DNA of 21,849 nucleotides from Cognatazoarcus sp050303815 (GCA_050303815.1 JBNLCM010000096.1:1-21849); one strand, 5' to 3'; numbered from the stretch's first letter, positions 1 to 8,934 are shown. Notes: generated by a model not told the origin, from the sequence alone. Numbers and translations are program-made.

Positions 1-906
1 CAAGGCCGCGAACGGGAGCCGGTTGGGAATGTCCGGATTCGGCACGGCGAGCCCGCCAGCGAGGCCGGCCCACCACTGCCGCAGCGGTGCCAGCGCCGGG
101 GACGCGAACTCCGCGTCGTCAGGCGGCAACCCGGTGAAACGCCCCCGCACCGCGAGCCACCACAACTCCGCGCGACAATCGATGCCGGCCGGGTCCGGGC
201 CGCAGCCCGTCTGCCAGATGCGCTGGGCGACGGAGAGCAGGTTCGCGCGGTCGGTCGCATCATCGATGGCGTTGGCCACATCCACGCCCCGCCGCCACGG
301 CAAGCCGTAGTAGTCCTTGCCGGTCAGGTCGAGCAGGGTCGCGATGCGGCGACTCGCGCTCGTTTCATCCCAGGTCTGACGCGGGAAGAGCGGCGCGTGA
401 TTCTGGTGGCAAGCGAGGCACAGGCTACGATTGCCCGCCCGCACGCGGGGCACACCCCCGGCCCGGTAGTCGTCCACCACCTCGAACTCGAAGCGGCCGT
501 GGCCGGGGTTGTAGCTGATCACCTCGAGCACGCCCGCCTTCTCGTGATAGCCCAGGTAGAGTCGGTCACGCAGCAAGGGCGCCGACGCGTCGCGCGGCTC
601 TCCGGTAACCGCCACGACGACGCGCGGATACCGAAAGTAGTCGGCGTCGCCGGCGGCGTGCCGCTGCAGCGAGCGCCCGAGCGGAATCAGTACCACCGGC
701 AGGCCGTCGAACGGTGCCTCCGCGGCGAGCTCCCGGCCGATCCGCGCGAGCAGCCGATCGATGGGAAACGGCACGACCTGATCCGGGCCGAGCAGGCTGC
801 GGAACAGCGAAGGCGGGCTCGTTTCGGGTACGGCGGCGCCGACCGCCGGCCCGAGCGCGACGGCCAGCATGCAGCAGGCCAGACGGCACGCCAGGCCGAG
901 CCGCAC
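1..906 (-). CDS. Exported mono-haem c-type protein (partial, runs off the left edge)
   Basis: An open frame of 302 codons runs leftward with no stop before the window edge, so the C-terminus is missing. I place the start at GTG 906-904, just past the stop of the upstream lipoprotein gene (911-913). This start gives a convincing signal peptide of about 24 residues ending ALGPAVGA; the ATG at 870 would leave it too short. One haem-binding motif CLACH lies at residues 163-167, followed by QNHAPLFPRQ. The segment before it is rich in beta-like sequence (VVLIPLG, VVVAVTG, LYLGYHEK). I do not recognise the family. It is the third gene of an apparent operon with a di-haem cytochrome and a lipoprotein, so a periplasmic redox role linked to those proteins is the reasonable inference. 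The reading frame and haem motif are secure; the function is unknown. Confidence 0.75.
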   Translation of the reverse strand, partial: MRLGLACRLACCMLAVALGPAVGAAVPETSPPSLFRSLLGPDQVVPFPIDRLLARIGRELAAEAPFDGLPVVLIPLGRSLQRHAAGDADYFRYPRVVVAVTGEPRDASAPLLRDRLYLGYHEKAGVLEVISYNPGHGRFEFEVVDDYRAGGVPRVRAGNRSLCLACHQNHAPLFPRQTWDETSASRRIATLLDLTGKDYYGLPWRRGVDVANAIDDATDRANLLSVAQRIWQTGCGPDPAGIDCRAELWWLAVRGRFTGLPPDDAEFASPALAPLRQWWAGLAGGLAVPNPDIPNRLPFAAL

Positions 907-910
907 GGGT

Positions 911-1819
911 TCAGCCCGCTGCGGTCAGGACGCGGCGGGCCTGAGTGCCGCTCCAGCAGTCTTCGCGCACTTCGCCGGTACGGCGAAAATCCGCCTCCGC
1001 CGCACTGGCGACCTCGTCGTTCCACAGCACGAAGTTTACGACGAAGGCGCGATCGATATAGGCACGCCCGAGGTAGAAGCCGGGCCGGACCATGCGGATC
1101 TCGTCACGGATGGCAAAGCCGTCGCGGCCCGCCATCATGTCGGGCATCCGCCGGTAGCCCGGCAACTGATCCGTAAACGCGTAGTCGATGATGATCGACT
1201 CTCGCCGACCATCGAGCAGGCTCTGGCCGCAATACAGGCGCGCGGGAAAGAGCAGCCACTGGTCCTTCCCTCCCACCTCGATCTTCTGCAACGGATTGCG
1301 GCTGCCGCCGTCCTCCACCAGCCCGACACGCTTGAGGGGGCCGAGATCCTCGATGCGGTTTCGCAGCAGGCGTTCATCGCGGTAGAAGACCTTGCCTTTC
1401 CAGAGAATCTCGCCAATGGCGTCGAGCTTCTTGCCCGCCACGTTCACGAGCAACCCCTTGAGCCCGCCGCCGGCAATCTCCGACAGACGCAGCTTGCCAC
1501 TGTCTCCCCGCGGGAAGAACAGATCCCCTTCGTAGGGTCCCTGAGGGATCGGCCCCGCAGAGAGCCGGGCATAGATCTGGTCGACCTGCTCCTGCTCCAG
1601 CAGGGACAGGACCTCCGGCGTGATCCGGTACAGGTCGTCCACCGACAGTGGCAACTCATGCTCGACCCGTGCGAAATCCGGCTTTGCCGCGTGGGACTCG
1701 CCGTACTCCGCGAACGGGAACTTGACCTCGAAGGCCTTCTTCTGCCGCGCCTCGTCCTGACCACAGCCCACCACGATCAGGGTGGCGAGCGCCACGACCG
1801 CAAGCTGTCGAATGTTCAT
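911..1819 (-). CDS. Hypothetical lipoprotein in a cytochrome operon
   Basis: This is a 302-residue protein. The start is ATG 1819, preceded by GGAGG about 8 nt upstream; the frame is open further upstream but that part overlaps the preceding gene. The N-terminus is a lipoprotein signal peptide with lipobox VVGC, so Cys19 would be lipidated, and Gly at position +2 is compatible with outer-membrane sorting. The remainder is soluble. A C-terminal segment near residues 230-275 contains DEIRMVRPGFYLGRAY followed by a hydrophobic strand, which reminds me of small beta-barrel ligand-binding folds, but I cannot assign a family. It has no haem motif. It sits 14 nt after the di-haem cytochrome gene and 4 nt before the mono-haem gene, so co-transcription and a shared function with these cytochromes are likely. 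Confidence 0.8.
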   Translation of the reverse strand: MNIRQLAVVALATLIVVGCGQDEARQKKAFEVKFPFAEYGESHAAKPDFARVEHELPLSVDDLYRITPEVLSLLEQEQVDQIYARLSAGPIPQGPYEGDLFFPRGDSGKLRLSEIAGGGLKGLLVNVAGKKLDAIGEILWKGKVFYRDERLLRNRIEDLGPLKRVGLVEDGGSRNPLQKIEVGGKDQWLLFPARLYCGQSLLDGRRESIIIDYAFTDQLPGYRRMPDMMAGRDGFAIRDEIRMVRPGFYLGRAYIDRAFVVNFVLWNDEVASAAEADFRRTGEVREDCWSGTQARRVLTAAG

Positions 1820-1833
1820 TGCGCGTCCTCCGC

Positions 1834-4419
1834 TCACAGGGTCGCCAGGAAGGCAATCAGGGCCTTCTTGTCGGTATCGGGCAGGTCCTCGCCAAAACGA
1901 TGGCCGGCGTTCTCGATCTCCGCAAAGCACGAGCTGTACACCCGCTTGACCAGATGCGGTCGTGCCTTGAGGGCCTCGACCAGGCCGTTGGGGGTATCCC
2001 GCAGCGCCTTGCCAATGGCCTTCAGGTCATCCAGGACGGCCTTCCCCTCCTCGCTGCCGAGCCGCTTGACGAGCCGCGCTTCGACCTCGTCAGGCTTGAA
2101 CTTGGCCTGAACGAGGTCGACCACGAAGTCCTTGTGGCGGAAATTGCCGATGGTGCCCGCGGTGACACCGCGCCCGTCGATGGTGGCCGGTATCGTCAGC
2201 TGCAGTCCGAGCAGCGTCTCCTTGTCTGTACCGTCCCACAGGCGTGGCCCGACCCGCAGGGTGACATCCTCGTTGAGCAGCGTGACCTTCGGGATACGCT
2301 GGTCCGGGTAGAGCAGCGAGGTCATCGACTGCCTGTAGAGCGCGAATCGGCCTTGCACGCTGGGGTCGTAGGGCACGCAGCCCGGTTGCTGGTCGGGCGG
2401 GAGCAGCCGGATCGTACTGGCATCCACATAGCGCGGCCGCATGGCATAGAAATCATTGTCGGCGTTGCGGGGCTTGCCGCAGATTTCCGGTCCGATCGCG
2501 TTGTTGTGCATGAACGGTGCGTGCGCCCACAGATTGAGCAGCGAGATGTTTCGGTAATAGCCCCGCCCACCATCGGCGGCCTCGGCGATGTTCGGATCCG
2601 GCGGCTGGGCGCGAAGGGTCTCGGAGCCGTATTCCTGCCAGATGTGGCCGGCCATGTGGTTGGCGTGCAGGGCCCGGCAGCGGAAGGTTCCCACCTCGGA
2701 GACCGGTGTGGGCTTGTCATTGCCCAGCCAGTCGGCCCGCAACCCGGTGGCGTCATCGATCCGGTAGAAATCCAGGTTCGCGGTCTGCCCTGCGGCGGCC
2801 TCCGCCTGGCTCGAATGGCAGCGGGCACAGTTGGCGGCGAAGACGCTCGCCCCCCGGGCCACCGCACCCTCGCCGAACTCATGCTCGAGGTCTTCGATCA
2901 GGTCGGCGTCGGTGTAGCTGGCCCGCGCATTGAACGAACGGAGCTCGTTCTCGCGCGCCTCACGCAAGTCGGTGGCGGCCGCTTCGGCCGAGAGGAAGAA
3001 ATCCAGGATGTTGGCCAGCCGATCCTCGATGGCACGGAAGTTCGGGCAGTCGCGCCGGCACTGCCCGATGTCGAAGGGCGTCTGGCCGAAGCCGCGTTGC
3101 TGCGGATCGAGCACCCGCAGGTCGGTCAGGTGGTTGACCCAGCACTGTTCGGAACATGAGCCGATGTTGAAGTAGACGCGCTGGATCGCCTCGATCGCAC
3201 CGATCGAGTCCTCGCCGCCCTTGAGGATGTGATGGACCGTCTCGTCCTGCAGGCCCTTGATCCAGCATTTGCCATTCCGCCCCGGCTCGCACCAGCAGTT
3301 GCGCGGCGCCTGCCCGTCGCAGCTGGGCGCCTTGCGCCACTTGAGCACCGACTCGCCCTCGAACACCGGGCGCCGGGGAATGTGGATCAGGGCGTTGATG
3401 GTGCCGGGGTTGTTAACCTGGTCGTTGGGGATGGCCGAGGTATCGGTGGTGCCCGGGCGGGCATGGGCGAACATCTGCCATTCCAGCGTGTTGCTGCTCA
3501 TGCCGGAGACCATGACCTCGGAGATGCGCGTGTATTGATTGCCGACCAGACCCTTGATGTTTTCCCAGCGGGGCCGCGCCGGATCTGCGGGCGGATTGAG
3601 GGGATCGAAGGCGATGTGGCAGGCCCCGCAGGAGGTGCCGATCAGGAACGGCGGCTCGACGGACCCGTCCCATAGCAGGCTCTTGCCGGGCTCGCGCGGG
3701 CCGCCCGCCGCCTCGATGCGCGCGCGATAGCCCTCCCAGCTGCCGAGCCGCCCGTTCACCGCCACCCAGCGGTCCGGATCGAAGCGCGGGTTGGGAAACT
3801 TGCGGATGCCCAACGCACCCGTCGAGGTACCGAAGCGCAGGTCGCAGGCCGAGTGGCGCTGGTCCGCCGGGCCATGGGGATCGTCGGCCTGCAGCGGCGC
3901 ATCCCGGAAGTCGCAGGCGGGATCCCGGTACCCCGTCCTGCCGACGTAGCCGAGCAGGGCCTCATCGCCGGGACACCAGTCCAGCCCGTAGGTCTCGTCG
4001 AGCGACCTTGCGGGGCAGCCGGGGTCGCCAGGGGTGCAGCAGCTGGGGTCATTGATGGCCCCCCAGGCAGCGAAACGGTCGAGCCGTTCATCCGAGCGCA
4101 ACACCCGGAACCAGTCGATCATGACGCCCACGCGCTGCTGGAAGACGTAGGTGTGGAAGCGCTCGTTGCCCGCCGTGGCCTTGAACCAGATCAGTCGCCC
4201 GGCACAGGCCGAGGCATCCAGCCCTTCGCGGGCACAGGCTTCGTAGTACGGAATGTCCTGCTCGTGGGAGACGGGCTGGCCGGCCACGCGCGGCGCCCCC
4301 TCGGCCTGCTGCCAGCCGGGCCGCACCACCGGGGCAGTCGCCTGCGCCTGGGCCGGAATGGACTGCAGCCAGGCCAGCACACATAAGACGAGCCCCAACA
4401 CCTGTCTTGCACGCATCAT
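1834..4419 (-). CDS. Large exported di-haem c-type cytochrome, MauG/CCP/RoxA-like
   Basis: This 861-residue protein begins with tandem ATG codons (4419 and 4416) just after AGGGAGG; the second ATG has the better spacing. A signal peptide ends around IPAQAQA (residue 27). Two haem c motifs are visible: CGACH at 264-268 and CARCH at 531-535. The segment WAHAPFMHNN (631-640) and the C-terminal NAGHRFGEDLP...LIAFLATL resemble conserved elements of di-haem peroxidase, MauG and RoxA-type proteins. The length exceeds typical CCP or MauG (about 330-400 residues) and RoxA (about 680). Unusually many other cysteines (for example CC at 127-128 and several between 367 and 458) suggest disulfides. It is probably a periplasmic oxidase or oxygenase, or an electron-transfer protein; the substrate cannot be told from sequence. 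It is the first gene of a three-gene minus-strand operon. Confidence 0.7.
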   Translation of the reverse strand: MMRARQVLGLVLCVLAWLQSIPAQAQATAPVVRPGWQQAEGAPRVAGQPVSHEQDIPYYEACAREGLDASACAGRLIWFKATAGNERFHTYVFQQRVGVMIDWFRVLRSDERLDRFAAWGAINDPSCCTPGDPGCPARSLDETYGLDWCPGDEALLGYVGRTGYRDPACDFRDAPLQADDPHGPADQRHSACDLRFGTSTGALGIRKFPNPRFDPDRWVAVNGRLGSWEGYRARIEAAGGPREPGKSLLWDGSVEPPFLIGTSCGACHIAFDPLNPPADPARPRWENIKGLVGNQYTRISEVMVSGMSSNTLEWQMFAHARPGTTDTSAIPNDQVNNPGTINALIHIPRRPVFEGESVLKWRKAPSCDGQAPRNCWCEPGRNGKCWIKGLQDETVHHILKGGEDSIGAIEAIQRVYFNIGSCSEQCWVNHLTDLRVLDPQQRGFGQTPFDIGQCRRDCPNFRAIEDRLANILDFFLSAEAAATDLREARENELRSFNARASYTDADLIEDLEHEFGEGAVARGASVFAANCARCHSSQAEAAAGQTANLDFYRIDDATGLRADWLGNDKPTPVSEVGTFRCRALHANHMAGHIWQEYGSETLRAQPPDPNIAEAADGGRGYYRNISLLNLWAHAPFMHNNAIGPEICGKPRNADNDFYAMRPRYVDASTIRLLPPDQQPGCVPYDPSVQGRFALYRQSMTSLLYPDQRIPKVTLLNEDVTLRVGPRLWDGTDKETLLGLQLTIPATIDGRGVTAGTIGNFRHKDFVVDLVQAKFKPDEVEARLVKRLGSEEGKAVLDDLKAIGKALRDTPNGLVEALKARPHLVKRVYSSCFAEIENAGHRFGEDLPDTDKKALIAFLATL

Positions 4420-4502
4420 GAATCCTCCCTGCTTCGGGGACATGCAGGACCCCCGACCCAGGCACGGTCCTGACCGCGTCCCGACCCGCTCCGGGGGTTC
4501 GC

Positions 4503-4570
4503 GCCGCACAAAAACGGGTGCGGCAAATCGCTTTGCCGATGGCCGACTGCATTGCCGGGTCGCGGCAATG
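4503..4570. promoter_or_regulatory. Cluster of three perfect inverted repeats upstream of the cytochrome operon
   Basis: Three perfect inverted repeats lie 84-151 nt upstream of the di-haem cytochrome start. They are GCCGCAC/GTGCGGC (4503-4509 with 4518-4524), CGGCAAA/TTTGCCG (4521-4527 with 4532-4538) and CATTGCCG/CGGCAATG (4550-4557 with 4563-4570). The last two contain four copies of the half-site CGGCAA in alternating orientation, which looks like a multi-site operator. The first two share 4521-4524, so as RNA hairpins they would be mutually exclusive. No convincing -10/-35 or sigma-54 element was seen here. The rest of the 379-nt gap (4420-4798) holds only this cluster, the repeat at 4614-4640 and the ribosome binding site. 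Confidence 0.5.
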
Positions 4571-4613
4571 AGGATGGCTCTCTTGGGCCTGCTGCTGTTT
4601 GAGTAGTAGCACG

Positions 4614-4640
4614 TGACCCGGCGTTTTCAATCGCGGGTCA
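4614..4640. repeat. Inverted repeat TGACCCG-N13-CGGGTCA
   Basis: Perfect 7-bp arms are separated by 13 nt between the cytochrome operon and the chemoreceptor relic. There is no T-run on either strand, so a terminator is unlikely. A regulator-binding site is possible but unproven. Confidence 0.35.
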
Positions 4641-4798
4641 TGTCCCTATGCCAATTCTTGCATGAAAGGAGAATGAATCCCCAAACGCTTTTGTCATTTG
4701 TTTGCATTCGTATCCCTGACCTTATGGCGAGCCCGCAAGACCAAAGATGCAGGGGGCCAAGGCGATGCAACGGCCATTCCGACCGCTCGCAGCGAAAC

Positions 4799-6391
4799 AT
4801 GAAGCCGACCCTTTCGCAGCGCTTTCCGCTCGCGACGCAGACCACCACCATCTCGGCCGTCGTGGCGTTCCCGGTGATCGTCAGCCTGTCGACCCCGTCG
4901 TCGAGCCATCTGAAGGAAACGGCCCTGCGGCGGGCAGAGGACAAGATCCACGCGGGACTCAACCTCGCCCGGGACGTGCGCGACCTGAGCGACAAGGTTT
5001 GCGAGGGCCAGGCCGAGAAGATCTGCGAGATCTTCGGGCGGCAGCTCCTCTTCAACGCCATGACGCGCGTCCGGACGAGCAGGATCGACATCAACGGCAC
5101 CCCGACGCCGACCCTGTCCCACCGCGATGCGCCGCTGAATCTCGCCTTCACCAAGGTCGACAACCTCACCGCGATGACCGGCAGCACGGCCAGGGGCTGT
5201 GCGCCCGGCGGCGACGACTCCGTGCGGATCACGACCTCGCTGAAGAAATCGGAGGACAGTCGCGCGCACGGCACGCTCCCCGGGCAAGAACCGTCCGGGC
5301 TGAGCAAAGCTCATGCGTGGCGAGCGCTATTCCGGCATCGCCAATCTGTTCGGCTCGACCGCCATGACGACATACATGCCCTTCCGCGACCTGTACGACG
5401 AGATCATCCGCACCCTCGACATCGGTTGCAACACGGGCACGGGGGTCCAGTCGCTCGGCCCGTCCATTGTTGCCCTCCCCTTCGGACAGACAGGCTACGT
5501 CTTCGTGATGATCAATCGCGACGTCAACGCTGGCCAGCGGATGCTGCGCCCGCCCTTGCGGGGTGAAACCCCCGTCGAGCGGACCGACACGGCCGGCAAC
5601 AAGCCGTTCGTGGCGCTCGCCGAGCAGGCAGCGGGGCGCATTGCCTATGACTGGGCAGGCCCCGACGGACGCATCGGCGGGAAGCTCACGATGATCACGC
5701 GGCCACGGCACTGGTCGTCGGTGACGGTTGCCAATGGCGTGCTGCGGGACGATCGCCTGGTCGAAGCCAGCGCGGTGGAGCGGCTGGTACTGATCGGGGG
5801 CTGATCACCGCGACCTTGCAGGCGGTCTCGCTACCGACTGGCCCGCGTGCCTGGCGTCCTGAAGCCCCTTGAGCAGATCGGCAACGGCGACCTGTCCACC
5901 GCGTCCTCGGGAACGTCGGAACTGCTGCCCGGCGTGCACAACGAAATCGACCGGATGGAAGAGGTCGTCATCGAATCCGCGCAGCGTCGTCGACGCACTC
6001 GGCCGTGGTTCCGAGCAGATCTCGACGGCGGTCTCGCTGATCAAGGAAATCGCCGACCCGACCAATCGGCTCGCGCGCAATGCGTCGATCGACGCCGCAC
6101 GAGCCGGCGAACCGGGCCGAGGGTTCGCCGTGGTGGCCGAAAGCTCGCCGAGCGCACCACGAATTCGACCCGCAAGATCTCCCGGATGGTCGCCCGTATC
6201 CAGGGCGGCGCCCAGGATGCCGCATGCGTGACCAGGCGTCAGGCAGCCACCGCGTCGGCACGCAGGTGGACCGCGTGCGGGAACTGACCGAGCACTTGGA
6301 ACGGGTGGCCGGCACGCCCGCCGGGTCGGCGCGCGACATGACCACCATCGCGGACGCCATGCCGAAGGGTGTCGCGCGGTTCGGGCTCTGA
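4799..6391 (+). pseudogene. Decayed methyl-accepting chemotaxis protein
   Basis: Fragments of one chemoreceptor appear in order but in changing frames. A start MKPTLSQRF with a TM1-like stretch and a periplasmic sensor segment (FTKVDNLTAMTGS, VRITTSLKKSEDSRAHGTL) lies in one frame from 4799. An apparent extra T at 5318 shifts to the next piece (GERYSGIANLFG, MTTYMPFRD, GQTGYVFVMINRD, AYDWAGPDG), which stops at TGA 5802-5804. HAMP-like VLKPLEQIGNGDLS follows near 5850. The signalling hairpin (IKEIADPTNRLARN, DAARAGEPGRGFAVVAE) is in a third frame near 6035-6145. LAERTTNSTRKISRMVARIQ and a tail ending at 6391 need two further shifts. The sensor part resembles the Cache_3-Cache_2 type. TM2 is not recognisable. 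At least five lesions plus non-consensus residues in the hairpin mark a dead gene; neighbouring genes are intact, which argues against poor sequence quality. Confidence 0.85.
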
Positions 6392-6420
6392 CCGCCGGCC
6401 TGCGCCTTGCCGGATAGGAA

Positions 6421-6444
6421 AAGCGCTGCCCGGGGGCAGCGCTT
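6421..6444 (-). terminator. Intrinsic terminator after the cytochrome c gene
   Basis: A perfect 10-bp stem (AAGCGCTGCC with GGCAGCGCTT) and a 4-nt loop lie 27 nt past the cytochrome c stop. Read on the minus strand the stem ends in TTTTCC, a short U-tract. It may also act bidirectionally for any transcript coming through the chemoreceptor relic. Confidence 0.8.
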
Positions 6445-6470
6445 CTTCGTGGCCTCTGGCCCGCGGCGGC

Positions 6471-6854
6471 TTACTTCGCCAGCGAGAGAATCCAGCTGAC
6501 CAGCAGGCGGGCGTCGGTTTCCTTGATGGCGACCGCGTTGGGTGGCATGGCCAGGCCGCTGACCTTGCCCTTCCAGTGACTGCTGTACGGGCTGGAGCCC
6601 TCGAGCACGACCCGGGTGAGGAAGTCCTGGGCACCTGGCTTGCCGTGGTACTGCTTGGCAACGTCCTGCCAGGCGGGGCCAATCGGCGCCATGCCCTTCG
6701 GGCCCGGCTTGCCGGACTCGACGGAGTGGCAGGTCAGGCAACCGCTGGTCGACGCCAGCTTGAGCATCGCGGGGTCTTCCGCGCTATCCGCCAGGGCGGC
6801 GCCGGACAGGGCGAACGCCGCACTGGCCAGCAGAATGTTTGCTACACGTTTCAT
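6471..6854 (-). CDS. Small periplasmic class I cytochrome c (c551/c552-like)
   Basis: A 127-residue protein with start ATG 6854 behind a strong GAGGAGG site. The signal peptide of about 22 residues ends SGAALA. A single haem motif CLTCH sits at 39-43, and the distal ligand is probably Met103 in LAMPPN, the usual layout of class I monohaem cytochromes. It is the last gene of the kinase-regulator-cytochrome unit (gap of 37 nt from the regulator) and is followed by an intrinsic terminator. In known quinoprotein alcohol dehydrogenase systems such as exaAB, a soluble cytochrome c takes electrons from the reduced PQQ enzyme. With the dehydrogenase about 2.3 kb away on the same strand, this is the likely acceptor. 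That pairing is inferred from context. Confidence 0.88.
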   Translation of the reverse strand: MKRVANILLASAAFALSGAALADSAEDPAMLKLASTSGCLTCHSVESGKPGPKGMAPIGPAWQDVAKQYHGKPGAQDFLTRVVLEGSSPYSSHWKGKVSGLAMPPNAVAIKETDARLLVSWILSLAK

Positions 6855-6891
6855 CTGTTACCTCCTCATCAATTGCGATTGGAAACGGAAC

Positions 6892-7539
6892 TCATGCCCC
6901 GAACGCACCATCGAGCTGGACCAGGCCATGCCGGGCCGCCAGGTGCATCAGGGCAAAATCGTTGTCCGCGTCGAGCTTGCGCCGGATCGCGGACAGGTGA
7001 TTCAGAATGGTCTTGGGGCTGAGGTGCATGCGCTCGGCAATGGTCTCGGACGTCGCACCGGCCGCCGCCATGCGCAGTACCTCGAATTCCCTGGGCGTCA
7101 GTCGCTGCAGCAGTTGCTCGCCCTCGAGCGAGGCACCCGCAAGACACTGGGCAACCTCGGTCGAAAGATAGCGACGACCAGCCGCCACGGCGCGAATCCC
7201 CGCCAGCATCTCGTCGGGCTCGCAACTCTTGGTCAGGTAGCCCAGCGCCCCGGCCCGCATGGCCTGCATGACGAAACCCGCGCTGTCATGCATGGACAGC
7301 ACCACGACACCCAGCGCCGGATGCCGGGCGAGCATGCGACGGATCGCGTCGATGCCGCTGCTGTCCCGCAGGCTCAGATCGACCACGGCCACGTCGATGC
7401 CTCCCGCGACGACGCGCCCGTAGGCCTCGTCGGCGGTCGACGCCTCGGCGAGCACCGACATGTCGGGCTCGGAGTCCACCAGCCGTCGGTAGCCCGTTCG
7501 CACCACGGCGTGGTCATCGACAAGCAGAATCCGGATCAT
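6892..7539 (-). CDS. NarL/LuxR-family response regulator (pair with the kinase at 7551-8900)
   Basis: This is a 215-residue protein. The start is ATG 7539, with GAGGAG 7-8 nt upstream. The receiver domain (about 1-118) has the acidic pair Asp8-Asp9, phospho-acceptor Asp54 in VVDLSLRD, Ser82 in VVLSMHD and Lys104 in YLTKS. A C-terminal LuxR-type helix-turn-helix (about 146-208) contains LTPREFEVLRMAAAG and MHLSPKTILNHLSAIRRKL. It follows the kinase gene by 11 nt. Family members act as phosphorylation-controlled DNA-binding regulators and normally work with sigma-70 polymerase. No AAA+ domain is present, so this protein cannot itself drive the sigma-54-like promoters found here. By analogy with ExaE or PedR regulators it probably controls the adjacent alcohol dehydrogenase genes. 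Confidence 0.93.
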   Translation of the reverse strand: MIRILLVDDHAVVRTGYRRLVDSEPDMSVLAEASTADEAYGRVVAGGIDVAVVDLSLRDSSGIDAIRRMLARHPALGVVVLSMHDSAGFVMQAMRAGALGYLTKSCEPDEMLAGIRAVAAGRRYLSTEVAQCLAGASLEGEQLLQRLTPREFEVLRMAAAGATSETIAERMHLSPKTILNHLSAIRRKLDADNDFALMHLAARHGLVQLDGAFGA

Positions 7540-7550
7540 GCGGTAACTCC

Positions 7551-8900
7551 TCAACCCTGAACGGCCAGGCCCGGCGACGACGCCAGGACGACCTGCGGTC
7601 GTCTCGCTGAGTCGGGCTCGCCCAGCGCCTCGATCGGCCACTCGGCCACCACGCGCAGCCCCCCGCCTCGCGCATCCATCAGGGCCAGCTCACCGCGGCA
7701 CAGGTGGATGCGCTCACGCATCCCGAGCAGCCCGCCGCCCATCCGGTCGCGCACGTCGGCCGCCCGCCCCTCGCCGTCGTCGCGAACGGACAGCCGCAGC
7801 CGTTGCCCGCTGGCCCCCAGGGTCACCTGAACATGGCGGGCACCGGCGTGACGAACGATGTTGGTCAGTGCCTCTTGCAGGGTCCGGTACACGCACAGCG
7901 ACACGGACTCCCCCAGCGCGGGCAGGGGCGGCGTCAGCTGCAGGTCGATCCGCGGCGCCTCGCCCCGTGCGTGCCACCCGTCCACCAGGTCCTGCAGCGC
8001 GGTTTCGAGCCCGAAGGCCGTCAGGCCATGGGGCCGCAACTGCCGCAGCAGACCACGCACGCTGTCGAGCATGTGGCTCGCCTGGCTGCGGATGTCCTGT
8101 GCACAGGCCACCACCGTGTCCTGGTCCGAGCCGGCCCGCCGCTCGATGACTGCTGCATTGGTCGCGACCGCAGTCAACGACTGGCCGAGTTCGTCGTGCA
8201 GTTCTCTCGCCAGCTCCCGCCGTTCGTTCTCCTGCAGGTCGATCAAGCGGCGGGCCAGCAGGCGCTCGGAGGCGCGCACCTGCTGGAGTTCGGTCGACAG
8301 GCGCTCGATCGCGCGCCCGATGATGGCGAATTCGCGCAGCTCGAAGCCACCGAGTCGGCCGCACTCCCTGCCCTGCCCGATCCGGGCCAGCGCTGCCTCG
8401 AGCGTACGGAAAGGCTTCAGTGCCCGCTCCGCCGACAGCCAGACGGCGACCAGGGACACACCGCAGAACAGGGCGAGGCTGAAGATCGCCAGGGCCGCGC
8501 TGCCGAGCGCCTCGCCCAGCTCGCTGCTGGGGTCCGCCTGGATGACGTAGGTCCGCCCATCGACGGTGACACGGTGCTTCGGTATCGCATCGGACTGCGC
8601 CGGCGCCCCGCCCAACAGGAATGCCTGCCAGGCGGGCGTCTCGGCTGCCGCCACGAAATCCTCTTCCGCCCGCGCCACACTCACGTGGCGCAGGCCGCCC
8701 TGCTCGATCAGCGAGGCGATCGACTGCCCGCCGGACGATCGACCTTCCAGGGCCAGCATCAGGCTGACGAGCCGCGAGGAAGCCTGGAGTTCCTCGGCCA
8801 CGTCGTGCCGGGTCGCATGAAGGATTGCCACGGCCGAGACCAGCAGAAAGGCCAGTGCGCACAGGCCAACGCGCTTCACCAGGGTTTTTCGGAGGTCCAT
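7551..8900 (-). CDS. Membrane sensor histidine kinase, NarX/MoxY-like HisKA_3 type
   Basis: This 449-residue kinase starts at ATG 8900, chosen because GGAG lies 7 nt upstream and TM1 follows at once; the longer open frame upstream is non-coding. TM1 spans about 10-29, a periplasmic sensor domain about 30-132 and TM2 about 133-155. A HAMP-like linker (about 156-210) follows, then a HisKA_3 domain with phospho-acceptor His235 in ARELHDELGQSLTAV. The ATPase domain has N-box Asn347 (ALTNIVRHA), DDGEG at 374-378 and GGGLLGMRERI at 388-398. It is the first gene of the unit with the regulator and the cytochrome c, behind a sigma-54-like promoter. The periplasmic location of its sensor suits detection of alcohol, aldehyde or metal, but the ligand cannot be read from sequence. 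Confidence 0.92.
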   Translation of the reverse strand: MDLRKTLVKRVGLCALAFLLVSAVAILHATRHDVAEELQASSRLVSLMLALEGRSSGGQSIASLIEQGGLRHVSVARAEEDFVAAAETPAWQAFLLGGAPAQSDAIPKHRVTVDGRTYVIQADPSSELGEALGSAALAIFSLALFCGVSLVAVWLSAERALKPFRTLEAALARIGQGRECGRLGGFELREFAIIGRAIERLSTELQQVRASERLLARRLIDLQENERRELARELHDELGQSLTAVATNAAVIERRAGSDQDTVVACAQDIRSQASHMLDSVRGLLRQLRPHGLTAFGLETALQDLVDGWHARGEAPRIDLQLTPPLPALGESVSLCVYRTLQEALTNIVRHAGARHVQVTLGASGQRLRLSVRDDGEGRAADVRDRMGGGLLGMRERIHLCRGELALMDARGGGLRVVAEWPIEALGEPDSARRPQVVLASSPGLAVQG

Positions 8901-8934
8901 AGAGTGCTCCAGAGGGGACACATTGCGCAGATGC

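Noticed and set aside
1819..3159. Plus-strand open frame opposite the di-haem cytochrome
   Set aside because: It lies antisense to a gene with two haem motifs and a signal peptide, and has no domain or ribosome binding site of its own.
4638..4653. Possible sigma-54 promoter for the cytochrome operon (minus, TGGCATAGGGACATGA)
   Set aside because: The -24 half matches but the -12 position has TG instead of GC.
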